Positions 1 to 9,475 of a stretch of 64,000 bases of DNA are shown here, one piece after another. A program made the translations under genes and the position numbers. The stretch covers positions 27,202 to 91,201 of the forward strand of contig CAWEBB010000046.1 of assembly GCA_963807085.1 (NCBI GenBank). The letters run 5' to 3'. Position 1 is the stretch's first letter. Each line of letters opens with the position of its first letter. The stretch comes from JACKII01 sp963807085 (lineage in GTDB: Bacteria; Pseudomonadota; Alphaproteobacteria; Bin95). Below the pieces are notes generated by a model, which saw only the letters and a program-made list of their open reading frames with translations, did no database searches and was not told where the DNA came from.

Positions 1-257
1 CCGCCGACCCCCACACCTTGGACGCGCCAGACCCCTTCGACCTCGCGCTCCACCACGGCGCCAAGCGCGCGCATCGCGGCGGCGGTCGCCATGATATCTT
101 CCCCCTCCAACAATCCGGTAATGCGCGTCGATCCGACCGCCAGACCGCCCAGCATAAGCGCGCGGTGGGAAATGGATTTGTCGCTCGCAACCCGCACGCG
201 TCCGGCGAGCGGGCCCGCGGCGGGTGACGCCAATAGCGGCAAAGGCATTAATGACAT
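1..257 (-). CDS. aroA: 3-phosphoshikimate 1-carboxyvinyltransferase (EPSP synthase), 5' end only
   Basis: EPSP synthase joins phosphoenolpyruvate to shikimate-3-phosphate in the shikimate pathway to aromatic amino acids. Only about the first 85 codons lie in the window; the gene runs off the left edge. The visible N-terminus carries the family hallmark VASDKSISHRALMLGGLA, whose Lys contacts both substrates, followed by TRITGLLEGEDIMATAAAMR. I chose the ATG at 257; a second in-frame ATG three codons on is possible. It is divergent from the FYDLN-acid protein gene, leaving a 164 bp shared promoter region. The shared motif makes the call firm although the fragment is short. Confidence 0.9.
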   Translation of the reverse strand, partial: MSLMPLPLLASPAAGPLAGRVRVASDKSISHRALMLGGLAVGSTRITGLLEGEDIMATAAAMRALGAVVEREVEGVWRVQGVGVG

Positions 258-421
258 GCGTCTCTCGGATTAACCTACTGGAGATGATCCATCTGCGATG
301 GTGTTTTGTCTTTGACACCTTCCGCCAATTCTGGCAATGGCGCACGCCATCATTTTGACCGGACCCTCCGGACCCACTTGGGCCGGATCCACTTTTGGCC
401 GGAACTTAACCAAGGATAGCC

Positions 422-739
422 ATGCAGTCAGTCCGTGCCGTGCGAGGAACCAAACGCACCTGCATCAATTGTGGCGAGCGCTTTTACGATCTGGACAGGG
501 ATCCGATCGTCTGCCCCGCCTGCAACTTCGTTCACGATCCGTCTGCGTTCGTCCGCATTCTGCCGATCGTACCCGTGCCGGAAGAGAAACCGAAAGCGGT
601 GCCGGAAAAGGCCGGGGAGGACGATCTGGAGCTCGAAGACACCGACGACGACCTGTTGCCGGACGAAGACGATCTGGAGGACGACAGCGACATTGCGGAC
701 GTTGCCGTGGATGTTGACGACGACGAGGAAGAAAGCTAA
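422..739 (+). CDS. TIGR02300-type FYDLN acid domain protein
   Basis: A 105-residue protein of an alphaproteobacterial family with unknown function. The N-terminal third is a zinc-ribbon-like unit with two CxxC pairs (Cys14/Cys17 and Cys31/Cys34) around the family signature ERFYDLDRDPIVCP. The rest is highly acidic, with many Asp/Glu residues between positions 65 and 105, and is probably disordered. An AAGGA Shine-Dalgarno-like sequence lies just before the ATG. In related genomes this gene commonly sits between aroA and a tRNA-Ala, as here. I see the motif and composition; a nucleic-acid or metal-binding role would be inference. Confidence 0.85.
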   Translation: MQSVRAVRGTKRTCINCGERFYDLDRDPIVCPACNFVHDPSAFVRILPIVPVPEEKPKAVPEKAGEDDLELEDTDDDLLPDEDDLEDDSDIADVAVDVDDDEEES

Positions 740-754
740 ACGCTCTCCCTCCGG

Positions 755-781
755 CTGGCGCCCCACCGCCGCCAGAATTTT
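755..781 (+). terminator. possible intrinsic terminator after the FYDLN-acid gene
   Basis: A 6 bp stem CTGGCG/CGCCAG with a 9 nt loop is followed by AATTTT, 15 bp after the stop codon. The stem is short and the T-run weak, so this is only a candidate. Confidence 0.3.
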
Positions 782-806
782 GTAACGACAGTTCCACAGA
801 GATAAC

Positions 807-882
<76 letters not shown>

Positions 883-1130
883 AACCACAGTTCACGTCAG
901 TAAATCTCCCCTAACACCTTGAACGGTGAGGCAGTTTTCGGGGTTCGAAGTCCTCAGTTCCGATCATAGGCCAGTGGCTCGCGAAACGCCATCCGGAGCA
1001 CCATTAGGGGCAGGGTAAGGGGACCGGAACCCCCTACTTTCAAGGGATTTGAGGGGAACCGCATCGCGAGTTCGAACGACTCCTCGAAGGTCGCGACGGG
1101 TTTTTCGCTTGCTTTGATCCGATCTTTGGC

Positions 1131-2300
1131 CTAGCGCTTATAGTGTTGAAGACGCTCGATGCGGGTTTCATAGGCAGAGATCATGCTGCCCGTGTCGGCA
1201 TCGACGAGCCGGTCGAGGAGGCGGTCGATCTTTTGCTGGAGTGCGCCCGCATCCAGCTTCATACGGCTTGCGACCTCCTTCGTTTCTGAGCGCCGCAGCT
1301 CCCAGCCTTCCGCAAACATCGCCCGGCATAGGGCAAAGAGAAAGTCGCTGGGCTGCAGGGCCTGCAGGCTCTTGTGAAACGGGTCCTCAATCTCGGCGCG
1401 GCGAATGGATTTGCGTTTGCTGGGGCAGCCCTTCTGGACACAGAGATAGTAGGGACGCTTCTTGCCGGTCTTGCTTTTCGAACAGCAGGCGGTCAGCGGT
1501 TTGCTGCAATCCCCACAGACGACAAAGCCGCGCAGCGGGAAATCGGCATTGATGTCCTTGCGCGCCGGAGCCAGGGCCCTGCCGGCAGCACATCCTGCAC
1601 CCGCGCCCAGGTCTCGTAAGTGATCAGAGCTTCGTGCTTGACGGGCAGGTTTTTGATCTTCGAGCGCTCAACATTGATCAGCCTGGCATAGAGCGAGCGG
1701 CGCAGCATTTCGGTGACGAAGGTCCAGCGCATCTCGCCGTGGGCATCGCGCGGCACGCCCGGGACGTCGTCAAGAAATTGTCTCACCTCACTTACCGAGC
1801 GGAAGCGCCCGGAGGCCATGCCGTCGAAGCACTGGCGCACGATGTTTGCGGCCTCACCGTCCCGGATTAACATTGCGCCATGGCCCTCGACCTTGGCGAA
1901 GCGATAGCCAAAGACCGGGGAGAAAAGATAATAGCCAGCGAGCACGCGGGCCTTCATTTTTTGGATGACCTAGCGGCGGTTTTGTTTGCGCTCAAGCTCG
2001 CCCTGCGCCGCCATGATGGTTTCGATAAACTCGCCCTCGGGCGTATCCTCAAACTTAAAGTTCAGACGCTTGACGCGCGCCCCGACGGCGTTAAGCTCGC
2101 GCCGCAGCTTGATGTGGAATTCAGCATCGCGGGCAAAGCGTTTCAGGTCATCGAAGATGATAACATAGGATTTGTCAGGCTGGGCGCGCAGGAAGCTTAA
2201 GAGCGCCACCATTCCGGGCCGGGCCATAAAATTACCGCCGCCGGAGGCATCATCGGGGAACACGGCATCGACCGGATAGCCGCGACTTTCGGCATATTCG
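1131..2300 (-). pseudogene. large serine recombinase, inactivated
   Basis: Remains of a large serine site-specific recombinase. From the N-terminal side: a resolvase catalytic core without its start and catalytic Ser segment (DDASGGGNFMARPGM, then IIFDDLKRFARD and a GELERKQNRR helix), a recombinase domain (YLFSPVFGYRFAKVEG), a zinc ribbon with CGDC and a later Cys pair (YLCVQKGC), and a C-terminal coiled coil ending in YETRIERLQHYKR. An in-frame TAG at 1970-1972 replaces what looks like a Gln codon between QNRR and VIQKMKAR. A frameshift lies near 1585 before the zinc ribbon. Upstream of about 2300 the homology stops. This element probably mobilised the adjacent region once but cannot now encode an active enzyme. 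Confidence 0.8.
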
Positions 2301-2411
2301 CGGTTGTATGCCGGGCTGCCCTCTCTACTCTTCGATCCGGCCCGTGGGTTGAGGGGAACGGTGCGGGCGATGGCCTTTCACAGCCGAAGCGCCCGCGCCG
2401 CCTCTTGCATC

Positions 2412-2834
2412 TCAGCGTTCCATGCCCGGGCTAGACTGTTGCGCGCGTCCGCGAAACCGGGCCGGAGTCCCCCCCCCCTCCCCGGGCAGCTGCGCGTGAG
2501 AGGAGGCAGAGCGGGTATTTTGCTGCTCGCTCCGGCGCTCGATTGCGTGTTCGCGGCGCATGTCTCGAATAACGCCGTGGGCTTCCCTGGCAAGCTCTGC
2601 AACGCGTAAGAGCTCGCTACCGCTAAAGGAGACGGTGTCCTGCAACTTGCCGTTCCGGTGTTCGTAAGTTTTGGCAAGCGCGACCGTGGGATAGGCCTCG
2701 CCTTTTTCGTTCAGGTTTTCCCAGATGGTTGCCTTGAGACGGCCGTCCAGCAGCGTCTCGATGGGGGCATTTGTTTTGGTCCATGGCTGGACTCCTTCTC
2801 TATCAGGGTTGGATTGAGAAACGGTCTTGTTCAT
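2412..2834 (-). CDS. conserved mobile-element-associated protein, function unknown
   Basis: A 140-residue protein starting MNKTVSQSNPDREG. The core (residues about 20-75) has a compact pattern with WTKTNAPIETLLDGRLKATIW and KTYEHRNGKLQDT, which looks like a small folded beta-rich domain. The C-terminus is Arg/Gln/Ser-rich and low complexity. From memory, similar proteins are encoded just upstream of large serine recombinases in alphaproteobacterial mobile elements, and here it lies immediately upstream of such a gene on the same strand. The ATG at 2834 is preferred over the longer reading frame because the core starts soon after it. No function is assigned. Confidence 0.55.
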   Translation of the reverse strand: MNKTVSQSNPDREGVQPWTKTNAPIETLLDGRLKATIWENLNEKGEAYPTVALAKTYEHRNGKLQDTVSFSGSELLRVAELAREAHGVIRDMRREHAIERRSEQQNTRSASSHAQLPGEGGGTPARFRGRAQQSSPGMER

Positions 2835-2869
2835 CACCCTGAAGATAACAAGAACAAATGAGAGGCAAA

Positions 2870-3280
2870 TCATAGTAGAGCGCCACAATTCAAGAAAATA
2901 TTCAGCGCTTTCAACAGATTAGCTCCGGCTAATATAGCGCTTGCGCGGGCGGTCTTTGGTATCGCGCGTCCGGTTTTGTTTGAACTCTTTCCGAGACACG
3001 GAGCATCCGCCTGCCGAGATTCCGGCTCGGTAAACCAAAGTTTTTGCGCCCTATGGTCTCGCCGCACAAAAGGCGGCCTTGGCGCGGGCGGATTAAAATT
3101 TGACGGCTTAAACGGCACCGGCTCGCGGGTGGTTGAAGCGGTGACGCTACTGCGCGCTTTTTCGAACTCCGCGCGCGTCATCGCGGCTTGCGGGCTTAAA
3201 TCTTGCTCGTGTTTGGGGAGCTCGTCGCGGCACAAGGAAGCAAACGACGTGCTCTTTGCGGGAAAGTGTTTGTCCTCCAT
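2870..3280 (-). CDS. hypothetical protein of the recombinase element
   Basis: A 136-residue reading frame starting MEDKHFPAKSTSFASLCRDE, on the same strand and just upstream of the previous gene. It is Pro/Lys/Arg-rich in the middle (FKPSNFNPPAPRPPFVRRD) and has no motif I recognise, no signal peptide and no membrane segment. It may be a small accessory gene of the decayed integrative element. Coding status is moderately supported by its length and position only. Confidence 0.4.
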   Translation of the reverse strand: MEDKHFPAKSTSFASLCRDELPKHEQDLSPQAAMTRAEFEKARSSVTASTTREPVPFKPSNFNPPAPRPPFVRRDHRAQKLWFTEPESRQADAPCLGKSSNKTGRAIPKTARASAILAGANLLKALNIFLNCGALL

Positions 3281-3409
3281 GTCTCTATCTCCCGATGAAG
3301 GACCAGGTGCCGCCCTGGTATTGCGGGTAGGAGGCAAACTGCGCCGGAACCAGCTCGATCATCACCGGCCGTGGTCCTGCCCCGTTTTGATGCCGCCCCA
3401 GGTTCTCAT

Positions 3410-3600
3410 TTATTCGGCCTGGGCTTCGTAGGCCAAGGGGCTTTTCCAGCCGAGAGCTGAGTGCCTTCTACGCGCGTTGTAAAAGCCATTGATGTATTTG
3501 AAGATTGCTATCTCGGCTGCACGTCTAGTGGGCCAGGAGCGCTGCCACAGCAGCTCGGCCTTGATGGTTTCGAAGAACGTCTCCACCGCTGCGTTGATGC
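3410..3600 (-). pseudogene. IS3-family transposase (OrfB) C-terminal fragment
   Basis: About 62 residues match the end of IS3-family OrfB transposases: AAVETFFETIKAELLW, then INGFYNARRRHSALGWKSP, which carries the last Glu region of the DDE catalytic core and the conserved YN..R.HS.LG motif. The upstream part is missing: homology ends near 3600, where an IS110-type transposase tail on the same strand takes over. It is a truncated relic. Confidence 0.75.
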
Positions 3601-3611
3601 TCCTATATCTG

Positions 3612-4321
3612 TCAAGCCGCATTTGGCGTGGGGTCTGGCACGCAAAGATGGCGGTAGATTTCGCGAACGATGTATCGCTTGACGCAGCGTACAATCTCTC
3701 GCCGCGTTTTTCCTTCGGCCGTCCTTCTGGCCGCATAGGCTTTCGTCGTTTCATGATCACGCATGCGTATGACGGCCACGCGATATAGCGCGGCATTGGC
3801 CTGTCGATTGCCGCCTCGGTTCAGGCGCATGCGATTTGTCTTGCCGCTGGAGGCTGGGATCGGGCAGACGCCACAAAGCTTGGCTAATGCCGCTTCGGAT
3901 TTGATGCGCTGGGGATTGTCGCCGACGAGGATCAGCATTTCCGCGACAGTCAGCGTCGAGATGCCATGCGATTGCATCCGCTCGGGCGCTTTCTCACGGA
4001 CCATGCGTTCAAGTTCCTGCTCGTGGGCCTGGATTTCCTCGTGCAATGCAAGCCAGCGGCGTGCAATTGCGCGCATTGATGCCTTTGCCGATGCGGTTGG
4101 TGATGTGATCTCTCCTGGCCTGAGCGCCGCGATCTGCCGGACCAAGGTGATCCGGCCTTTGATCTGGTCGAGCGTATCGCGCAGTTCGGCAGGTGCGTTG
4201 ATGATTAATGTTTTCAATGTGATCATCGCTTGCGACTTGGCCTTCACCGCACTGTCTCGCGCAATCTTGATATGCCGGATCATTTCCGAAAATCCGGTCT
4301 GCGTCTCGGCCAGAGCCGCGG
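3612..4321 (-). pseudogene. IS110-family transposase, C-terminal part
   Basis: About 236 residues of an IS110-family (transposase 20) protein lacking the N-terminal DEDD domain. The C-terminal domain is clear: GISTLTVAEMLILVGDNPQ followed by LCGVCPIPASSGKTNR and LNRGGNRQANAALYRVAV, the helix-hairpin-like and Ser-containing region of the family. The reading frame opens at 4321 without a convincing start codon, next to IS21-like terminal repeats, so it is a 5'-truncated remnant. It abuts the IS3 fragment at its 3' end. Confidence 0.8.
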
Positions 4322-4339
4322 CTTGACCGTTTAATACCG

Positions 4340-4396
4340 ATCTGTGTCAACGGCGGCGAGAAAATGTACCGGCGCGGCGGCGCAAAAATGTACCAG
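4340..4396. repeat. tandem AAATGTACC motifs, probable IS21-type terminus
   Basis: Two copies of a GGCGGCG...AAAATGTACC pattern lie within 50 bp. Short reiterated motifs of this kind mark the ends of many IS21-family elements. No IstA or IstB gene remains beside them, so this would be an orphan end. Confidence 0.35.
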
Positions 4397-4498
4397 TCTG
4401 CAGGCCTGAGCTCGTCCCCGTAGATACCATGAGGGTGGATTACAGCCGGCCCTCCGGCAGAGTGAGGTTTCTTTCCATCCATTCTCTGGAGACAAACC

Positions 4499-4892
4499 GT
4501 GAAAGCCGTCAATATCCTCGCCCCAGAGCGCACCGCCATCCACACTCAACTCGGCGCAATTTTCGTTTCGCTGGAATTGAGCCGTTCGACTTGGCTGGTA
4601 ACATTGATGTCGCCTGGTAGCGGCGCGAAAATGTCAAAGCAGTCGGTACAGGCAGGCGATATCGTCAAATTGATGGAACACTTTTCGTTATTGACGGAAA
4701 AGGCGCGTGCCCGGACGGGTCAAGACTTCCCGATCATCGTCATTCAGGAGGCTGGCCTGGACGGATTTTGGCTTCATCGCGTTCTAGTTGCGGAAGGAAT
4801 AGAGAGCTGGGTCGTTGACCCCGCCTCTATTGCCACGTCTCGGCGGCGGCGGCGAGCGAAGACCGACAAGATCGACGGCGAGCCGCTGATGC
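4499..4892 (+). pseudogene. IS110-family transposase, N-terminal fragment
   Basis: About 130 residues of an IS110-family transposase N-terminus (MKAVNILAPERTAIHTQLGA). It has the acidic DEDD-domain features IFVSLELSRSTWLV, VIQEAGLDGFWLHRVL and VVDPASIA..., then RAKTDKIDGEPLMR. Homology stops at about 4892, where an oppositely oriented integrase-core transposase begins. It differs in orientation from the IS110 C-terminal fragment at 3.6-4.3 kb, so the two are not halves of one gene. Confidence 0.75.
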
Positions 4893-4895
4893 GGG

Positions 4896-5883
4896 GTCAG
4901 CGGCGCATGATACCGTTTCCGGATCAGTGCGCCGTCACGCTTCTTCTCGGCGAGCCTGAAGGACGGCTGGAAGAAGTTCACGAACAGGCGCATCGGCCGA
5001 TAAAGGTTCGCGAGCGCCTCTGCCGCCGCAAGCCCTTCGAAGCGGCGATAGCCGACCATCCGGCGCACGACCGCACCGTTCTTTTGCTCGATGTGAGCCT
5101 GATCGTTCTTGCGATAGGGGCGTGAGCGCGTGAACACCACGCCGGATGCTTCGCACCAGGCCTTCACCGTCTCATTGATGAAGACGGTATCGTTGTCTGT
5201 GTCGAACCCGAGGATCGGCAGCGGTGTCACGCCTCGCAGCACCGTCAGCACCTCGGTCAGTAGCTGCTGCTCGCGAAACGGAGCGGCGCGCATTCCGTCC
5301 ATCCGCTCGCGATGTCGGTCAGCACCAGCGTCTGCGCGAAGCTACCGCTGTTCAGCGGACCGCTGTGCGAGACGAGATCAGCCTCGAAGAACCCGGGCGG
5401 CGGGTCGTCCCAGTCGGCGTAGGTCCGGATCGGCACCGCGCGACGGATCGCGGCCGACGGCGCCGTCCGGCGACGACCGCGGCTACCCGCCTGTTTGCGC
5501 ACCGGCGCGAGGACCCTGTCGATCGTTGCGGCGCTGATCGTTTCCAGCCGGTCCCGAACCGCTGGATCGAGTGCCAGATGCCCATGGCGCTCCATGGCGG
5601 CAACCAGCATCGGGATCAGCGGCTTCAATCTCTTGCCGCAGATCCTGTCCGAAGCTTCCCACAGGACAATCAGTGCTTCACGAACCGCATCGTCATACAG
5701 CCGGCGCCGCGGCCGGGCCGCTGATCGGTCTTTTCTGCTTCCGCCGCGAAGAAACCCTGCAGCGTGTTTGCGGTGGTAGCCCGTCACCGCCACGAACTCC
5801 GTCAGTATCCCAGTTTTGCCTTCTCGCCCGGCCTGATCGTAGCGCACCGTCAGTGCGGCCAGAAGCTCATCGCGCGTCGCCAT
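4896..5883 (-). pseudogene. integrase-core (DDE) transposase, ISNCY/IS481-like, frameshifted
   Basis: The N-terminal part (from MATRDELLAALTVRYDQAG) has a helix-turn-helix-like TGYHRKHAAGFLRG and the first catalytic Asp in GFFEADLVSHSG. The second part has the next Asp (LGFDTDNDTVFINETV) and catalytic Glu (RKNDQAHIEQKNGAVVRR). The two parts are in different frames and join near 5300 (TECAPLRF to FREQQLLTEVL), so the gene is broken by a frameshift. The C-terminus ends at the junction with the IS110 fragment. It appears to have inserted into older IS DNA. Confidence 0.75.
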
Positions 5884-5979
5884 ACTTACCTGCCTCATCA
5901 CAGCCTCCCCAGCAGACCTGCTCGGCAGCATTTCTACTGAGGCAACGACGCTATCTTCGGCAACATTTCAGGCGAGGCA

Positions 5980-6843
5980 ATGCGCTGTGCTCCATCGCTG
6001 ACGCCCCGCAAACCGGGTGACAGGACCAAGAACGACCGACGCGACGCAATCTCGCTGGCCCGCCTGCTGCGGGCTGGCGAACTGACCTACGTCTGGGTGC
6101 CGGACCCGCTGCACGAGGCATTGCGCGACCTTGTCCGGGCACGCCATGCGGCAGCCCAGGACGTGCGTCGCGACCGCATCCGGATCCAGGCTTTCCTGCT
6201 GCGGCACGATCTGAGCTTCGAGGGCAAGGCGTGGAGCAGACGGCACCGCAAATGGATGATGAACCGCCAATTTGCTCATCCGGCCCAGCAGATCGCGTTT
6301 CAGTTCTACCTTAATGCCCTCGAGCATGACGAGGCCCACAAGGCTGGCATCGAAGAGCAGATCAAGGAACTTCTCATCGCCTCACCCTGGGCAGCGCAAA
6401 TGCAGGCTCTCCAAGCCCTCAAGGGCGTTGGTCCCGTGGTCGCAGCCACGATCCTCGCAGAGGTCGGCGACTTCTCTCGCTTCGCCCATCCCCGCCAACT
6501 CGTTGCCTATTTCGGCCTTGCGCCCGGCGAGCACAGTTCCGGCGGCAGCGTTCGACCGCGCGGCATCACCAAGGCAGGTAGCTCAATCGCGCGCTCGGTT
6601 CTATGCGAAGCAGCCTGGAACTACCGCACGACGCCAAAGGTCGGTCAATGGATAAAGGATAAGCGGCCACCCGTGCCGCAGGATATTATCGCCCTCGCGT
6701 GGAAGGCACAACTGCGGCTCCACAAAACCTACCGGCGACTCAGCGCACGCGGAAAGCGTTCGGTGGTCGTCACGGCCGCGGTCGCTCGTGAGCTCCTTTG
6801 CTTCTTCTGGTCGATCGGCAAGCACGTGCCGCTCGGCGCCTGA
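5980..6843 (+). pseudogene. IS110-family (IS1111-type) transposase, N-terminally truncated
   Basis: 287 codons of an IS1111-type transposase. The frame opens with CAPSLTPRKPGDRTKNDRRDA, a motif normally about 80-100 residues into the protein, so the N-terminal DEDD portion has been lost. The C-terminal transposase 20 domain is intact: ALQALKGVGPVVAATILAEVG, FGLAPGEHSSGGS and GITKAGSSIARSVLCEAAWN. The upstream break coincides with the end of the neighbouring integrase-core element. Confidence 0.8.
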
Positions 6844-7125
6844 GCGACGCGCCTATCCACGATCCGCATCAGCGAGGATGTCGGGAGCGGTAGAGGGGAT
6901 TCTCGAATTCGTTTTGGACAGGCGGCAACGCCGACGTCCGCGGCCAGAACGAGGCAGCCCTCCGACGCACCGTCATCATGGGGTATACAATCCCCGAATA
7001 GGAGTCTGAGCGACCGTCGAGATTTCCCGACGTCCTCACCCATGTGGATCGTGCCATACTGAGACCGCCGCCCGCACAGGGTGGGAGGACAATTGCGACC
7101 GAAACAGTTGACAAAGGCCATAGGA

Positions 7126-7356
7126 AACAAAGCGACCCTTCTCCAGACGCTTCGAGAACAGGCATGCTCCCTGCCCATCCCACCAGATGATCTTCACCAG
7201 ATCGCCCCGCCGGCCACGGAAGACGAACAGGTGTCCACCATAGGGGTCAGCGTTCAGGATCGTCTCGGCCGAGGCAGCCAGTCCGGCAAAGCCCTTACGC
7301 ATGTCGGTGACACCGCCGGCAAGCCAGATCTTCGTTGAAGTGGGAACAGGGATCAC
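7126..7356 (-). pseudogene. tnpB: IS66-family accessory protein TnpB, 3'-truncated
   Basis: Starts at a GTG (IPVPTSTKIWLAGGVTDMRK follows), overlapping the stop of the upstream tnpA gene in a GTGA junction typical of IS66 operons. It contains DPYGGHLFVFRGRRGDL and IIWWDGQGACLFSKRLEKGR, the TnpB core. After GRF the sequence leaves the family; the normal C-terminus (about 35 residues) is missing and the TnpC transposase is absent, so the element is dead. Confidence 0.8.
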
Positions 7357-7715
7357 GCCTCCAGGCTCCGTACCAAACGGGCAACGACATCCGGATCGAC
7401 GTCGCCGATCAGGCGGATGCTGCGCCCGTTCGCCAGGGCGATCTCGATGCAACCAGCCGCAGACGGCTCTTGCTCATGGTGTTGCCGCGCCGGCTCTGCG
7501 ATGACCTCAACGGGAAGGAAGCTTGCTTGTGCAATGGCAGCATCATCCGGCTGAAAGCGCGGATCGAGCAGCCAGTTGAAAACCTGATTGGCGTTGAGGT
7601 CATACCGCCGCGCTACTTGGGCAACCGAGATGCCTGGCACTTGCGCCTGCGCCACGATCCTGCGCTTCTCGTCGTCAGGCCAAAACCGCCGGACCCGTCG
7701 CTTCCGCTTCACCAT
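7353..7715 (-). CDS. tnpA: IS66-family TnpA (OrfA) protein
   Basis: A 120-residue IS66 OrfA protein starting MVKRKRRVRRFWPDDEKRRI. It has a helix-turn-helix (GISVAQVARRYDLNANQVFNW) and the usual C-terminal IALANGRSIRLIGD...VARLVRSLEA. It is complete, but it belongs to a fragmentary element: tnpB is truncated and tnpC is gone. It is probably not functional for transposition. Confidence 0.8.
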   Translation of the reverse strand: MVKRKRRVRRFWPDDEKRRIVAQAQVPGISVAQVARRYDLNANQVFNWLLDPRFQPDDAAIAQASFLPVEVIAEPARQHHEQEPSAAGCIEIALANGRSIRLIGDVDPDVVARLVRSLEA

Positions 7716-7726
7716 CAAACCGCCTC

Positions 7727-7756
7727 TAAGTGTCCATTAGCGTTAGTGGACACTTA
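7727..7756. repeat. 10 bp perfect inverted repeat, spacer 10 bp
   Basis: TAAGTGTCCA, a 10 bp spacer, then TGGACACTTA. It lies 11 bp upstream of the IS66 tnpA start, so one arm may be the terminal repeat of that element and the other the end of a second copy. It could also be an operator-like palindrome. Confidence 0.5.
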
Positions 7757-8020
7757 CGCCCACACTATCGTGCAGGATCGCGGCTCAAACCGTTAGCGCA
7801 AGAGCGGCCAGACCGGACGGTTACGTTAGTGCGGGCGTCCAGCTCAAAAACCCATGGCGCCATATGTCTCGGCCAGGGCATCCACGTAGCGGATAGGGTG
7901 AATTCGGTACCATCTCTTGTGGCGGTGGTGGCCGGCCGCGGCTTCGCCGCAGCCGACCTTGCCGGAGAATCTTAGCCGAGATACTGGAAGCTTACGAAGC
8001 GCGCTTTTGCCCGCCGGATA

Positions 8021-9475
8021 TTAAATCGACATGCAAACGTACTTGATTTCCAGATAGTCTTCGATGCCGTAGTGGCTGCCCTCGCGGCCGATGCCGCTTT
8101 CCTTCATGCCGCCGAAAGGCGCAACCTCGGTCGAGATCAGGCCGGTGTTCACGCCGACAATGCCATACTCCAGCGCTTCCGATACCTTCCAGGCGGTGCT
8201 GAGGCTCTCGGTATAGAAATAGCTGGCGAGGCCGAATTCCGTGTCATTGGACATGCGGATCGCCTCGTCGACTTCCTTGAACCGGAACAGCGGCGCGAGC
8301 GGGCCGAAGGTTTCTTCCTTCGCCACCTTCATGTCTGGCGTCACGTCCGCCAGCACGGTCGGCTCGAAATAGGTGCCGCCAAGCTGATGCCGCTTCCCAC
8401 CGGTCACGATGCGCGCGCCCTTGGTCAGCGCATCGTCGATATGTTCCTCGACCTTCTCGACCGCGGCCATGTCGATCAGCGGGCCGATTTCGATGCCGTT
8501 GACCATGCCGTCGCCAACCTTCAGGCCGCTGACGGTTTGCGCCAGACGGGCAGCGAAGTCGTCATAAATTCCGTCCTGCACCAGCAGACGGTTGGCGCAG
8601 ACGCACGTTTGGCCGGCGTTGCGGTATTTGCTGGCCATGGCCCCTTCGACCGCGGCATCCAGCCGGGCGTCATCGAACACGATGAAGGGTGCGTTGCCGC
8701 CCAATTCCATCGAGGTCTTTTTCACGGTGCCCGCCGCATAGCCCATCAACAGCTTGCCGATTTCGGTGGAGCCGGTAAACGAGATCTTGCGCACGATGGG
8801 GTTGGTGCACAGCTCCTTGCCCACGTCGCTGGTGTTGGTCTTGCTGGTGATCACATTGACCACCCCCGGCGGGAAGCCCGCACGGTCGGCCAGTTCCGCG
8901 ATGGCGAAGGCGGAGAACGGCGTGGACGAGGCAGGGCGGATCACCACCGGGCAGCCTGCCGCCAGTGCCGGCGCCACCTTGCGGGTGATCATGGCGTTGG
9001 GAAAGTTCCAGGGCGTGATGGCGGTACAAACGCCGATGGGCTCGCGCAGCACGACGATGCGCTTGTCGGGCTGATGGCCGGGGATGGTGTCGCCGTAGGC
9101 GCGCTTGGCCTCTTCGGCGAACCATTCGATGAAGCTGGCGCCATAGGCGATCTCGCCCTTGGCTTCGGCGAGCGGCTTGCCCTGCTCCAGGGTCAGGATC
9201 TGGCCCAGATCGTCTTGCGCGGCCATCATCATGTCGAACCATTTGCGCATGATGCCGGACCGCTCCTTGGCGGTCATGTTGCGCCATTTGGGCCAGGCGG
9301 CATTAGCGCATTCGATGGCGCGGCGGGCTTCGGCGACACCCATGTCCGGGATGGTACCCAGTTGCTCACCGGTGGCGGGGTTCGTAACGGGATGGGTCGC
9401 GCCATTGTCGGCGCCGACCCATTCACCGTTAACATAGGCTTGCTGGCGGAAAAGGGCGGTGTCTTGCAGCTTCAT
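8021..9475 (-). CDS. gabD: NAD(P)+-dependent succinate-semialdehyde dehydrogenase
   Basis: A 484-residue aldehyde dehydrogenase that would oxidise succinate semialdehyde to succinate (end of the GABA shunt). Seen: TPWNFPN around residue 155, the NAD-site FTGSTEIG at 233-240, catalytic Glu257 (MELGG) and nucleophile Cys291 (GQTCVCANR), plus the C-terminal FGGMKESGIGREGSHYGIEDYLE typical of GabD. A GGAGG sequence 7 bp before the ATG fixes the start. The usual VVKPA coenzyme-binding Lys is Arg here (VVIRPASSTP), which may shift cofactor preference. It stands alone, with a LysR remnant upstream. A related semialdehyde substrate is possible. Confidence 0.88.
   Translation of the reverse strand: MKLQDTALFRQQAYVNGEWVGADNGATHPVTNPATGEQLGTIPDMGVAEARRAIECANAAWPKWRNMTAKERSGIMRKWFDMMMAAQDDLGQILTLEQGKPLAEAKGEIAYGASFIEWFAEEAKRAYGDTIPGHQPDKRIVVLREPIGVCTAITPWNFPNAMITRKVAPALAAGCPVVIRPASSTPFSAFAIAELADRAGFPPGVVNVITSKTNTSDVGKELCTNPIVRKISFTGSTEIGKLLMGYAAGTVKKTSMELGGNAPFIVFDDARLDAAVEGAMASKYRNAGQTCVCANRLLVQDGIYDDFAARLAQTVSGLKVGDGMVNGIEIGPLIDMAAVEKVEEHIDDALTKGARIVTGGKRHQLGGTYFEPTVLADVTPDMKVAKEETFGPLAPLFRFKEVDEAIRMSNDTEFGLASYFYTESLSTAWKVSEALEYGIVGVNTGLISTEVAPFGGMKESGIGREGSHYGIEDYLEIKYVCMSI

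Noticed and set aside
883..1130. Second tRNA or attachment site after tRNA-Ala
   Set aside because: A GGTTCGAAG string resembles a T loop but no acceptor, D or anticodon stem can be folded around it, and no repeat of the tRNA-Ala 3' end was found.
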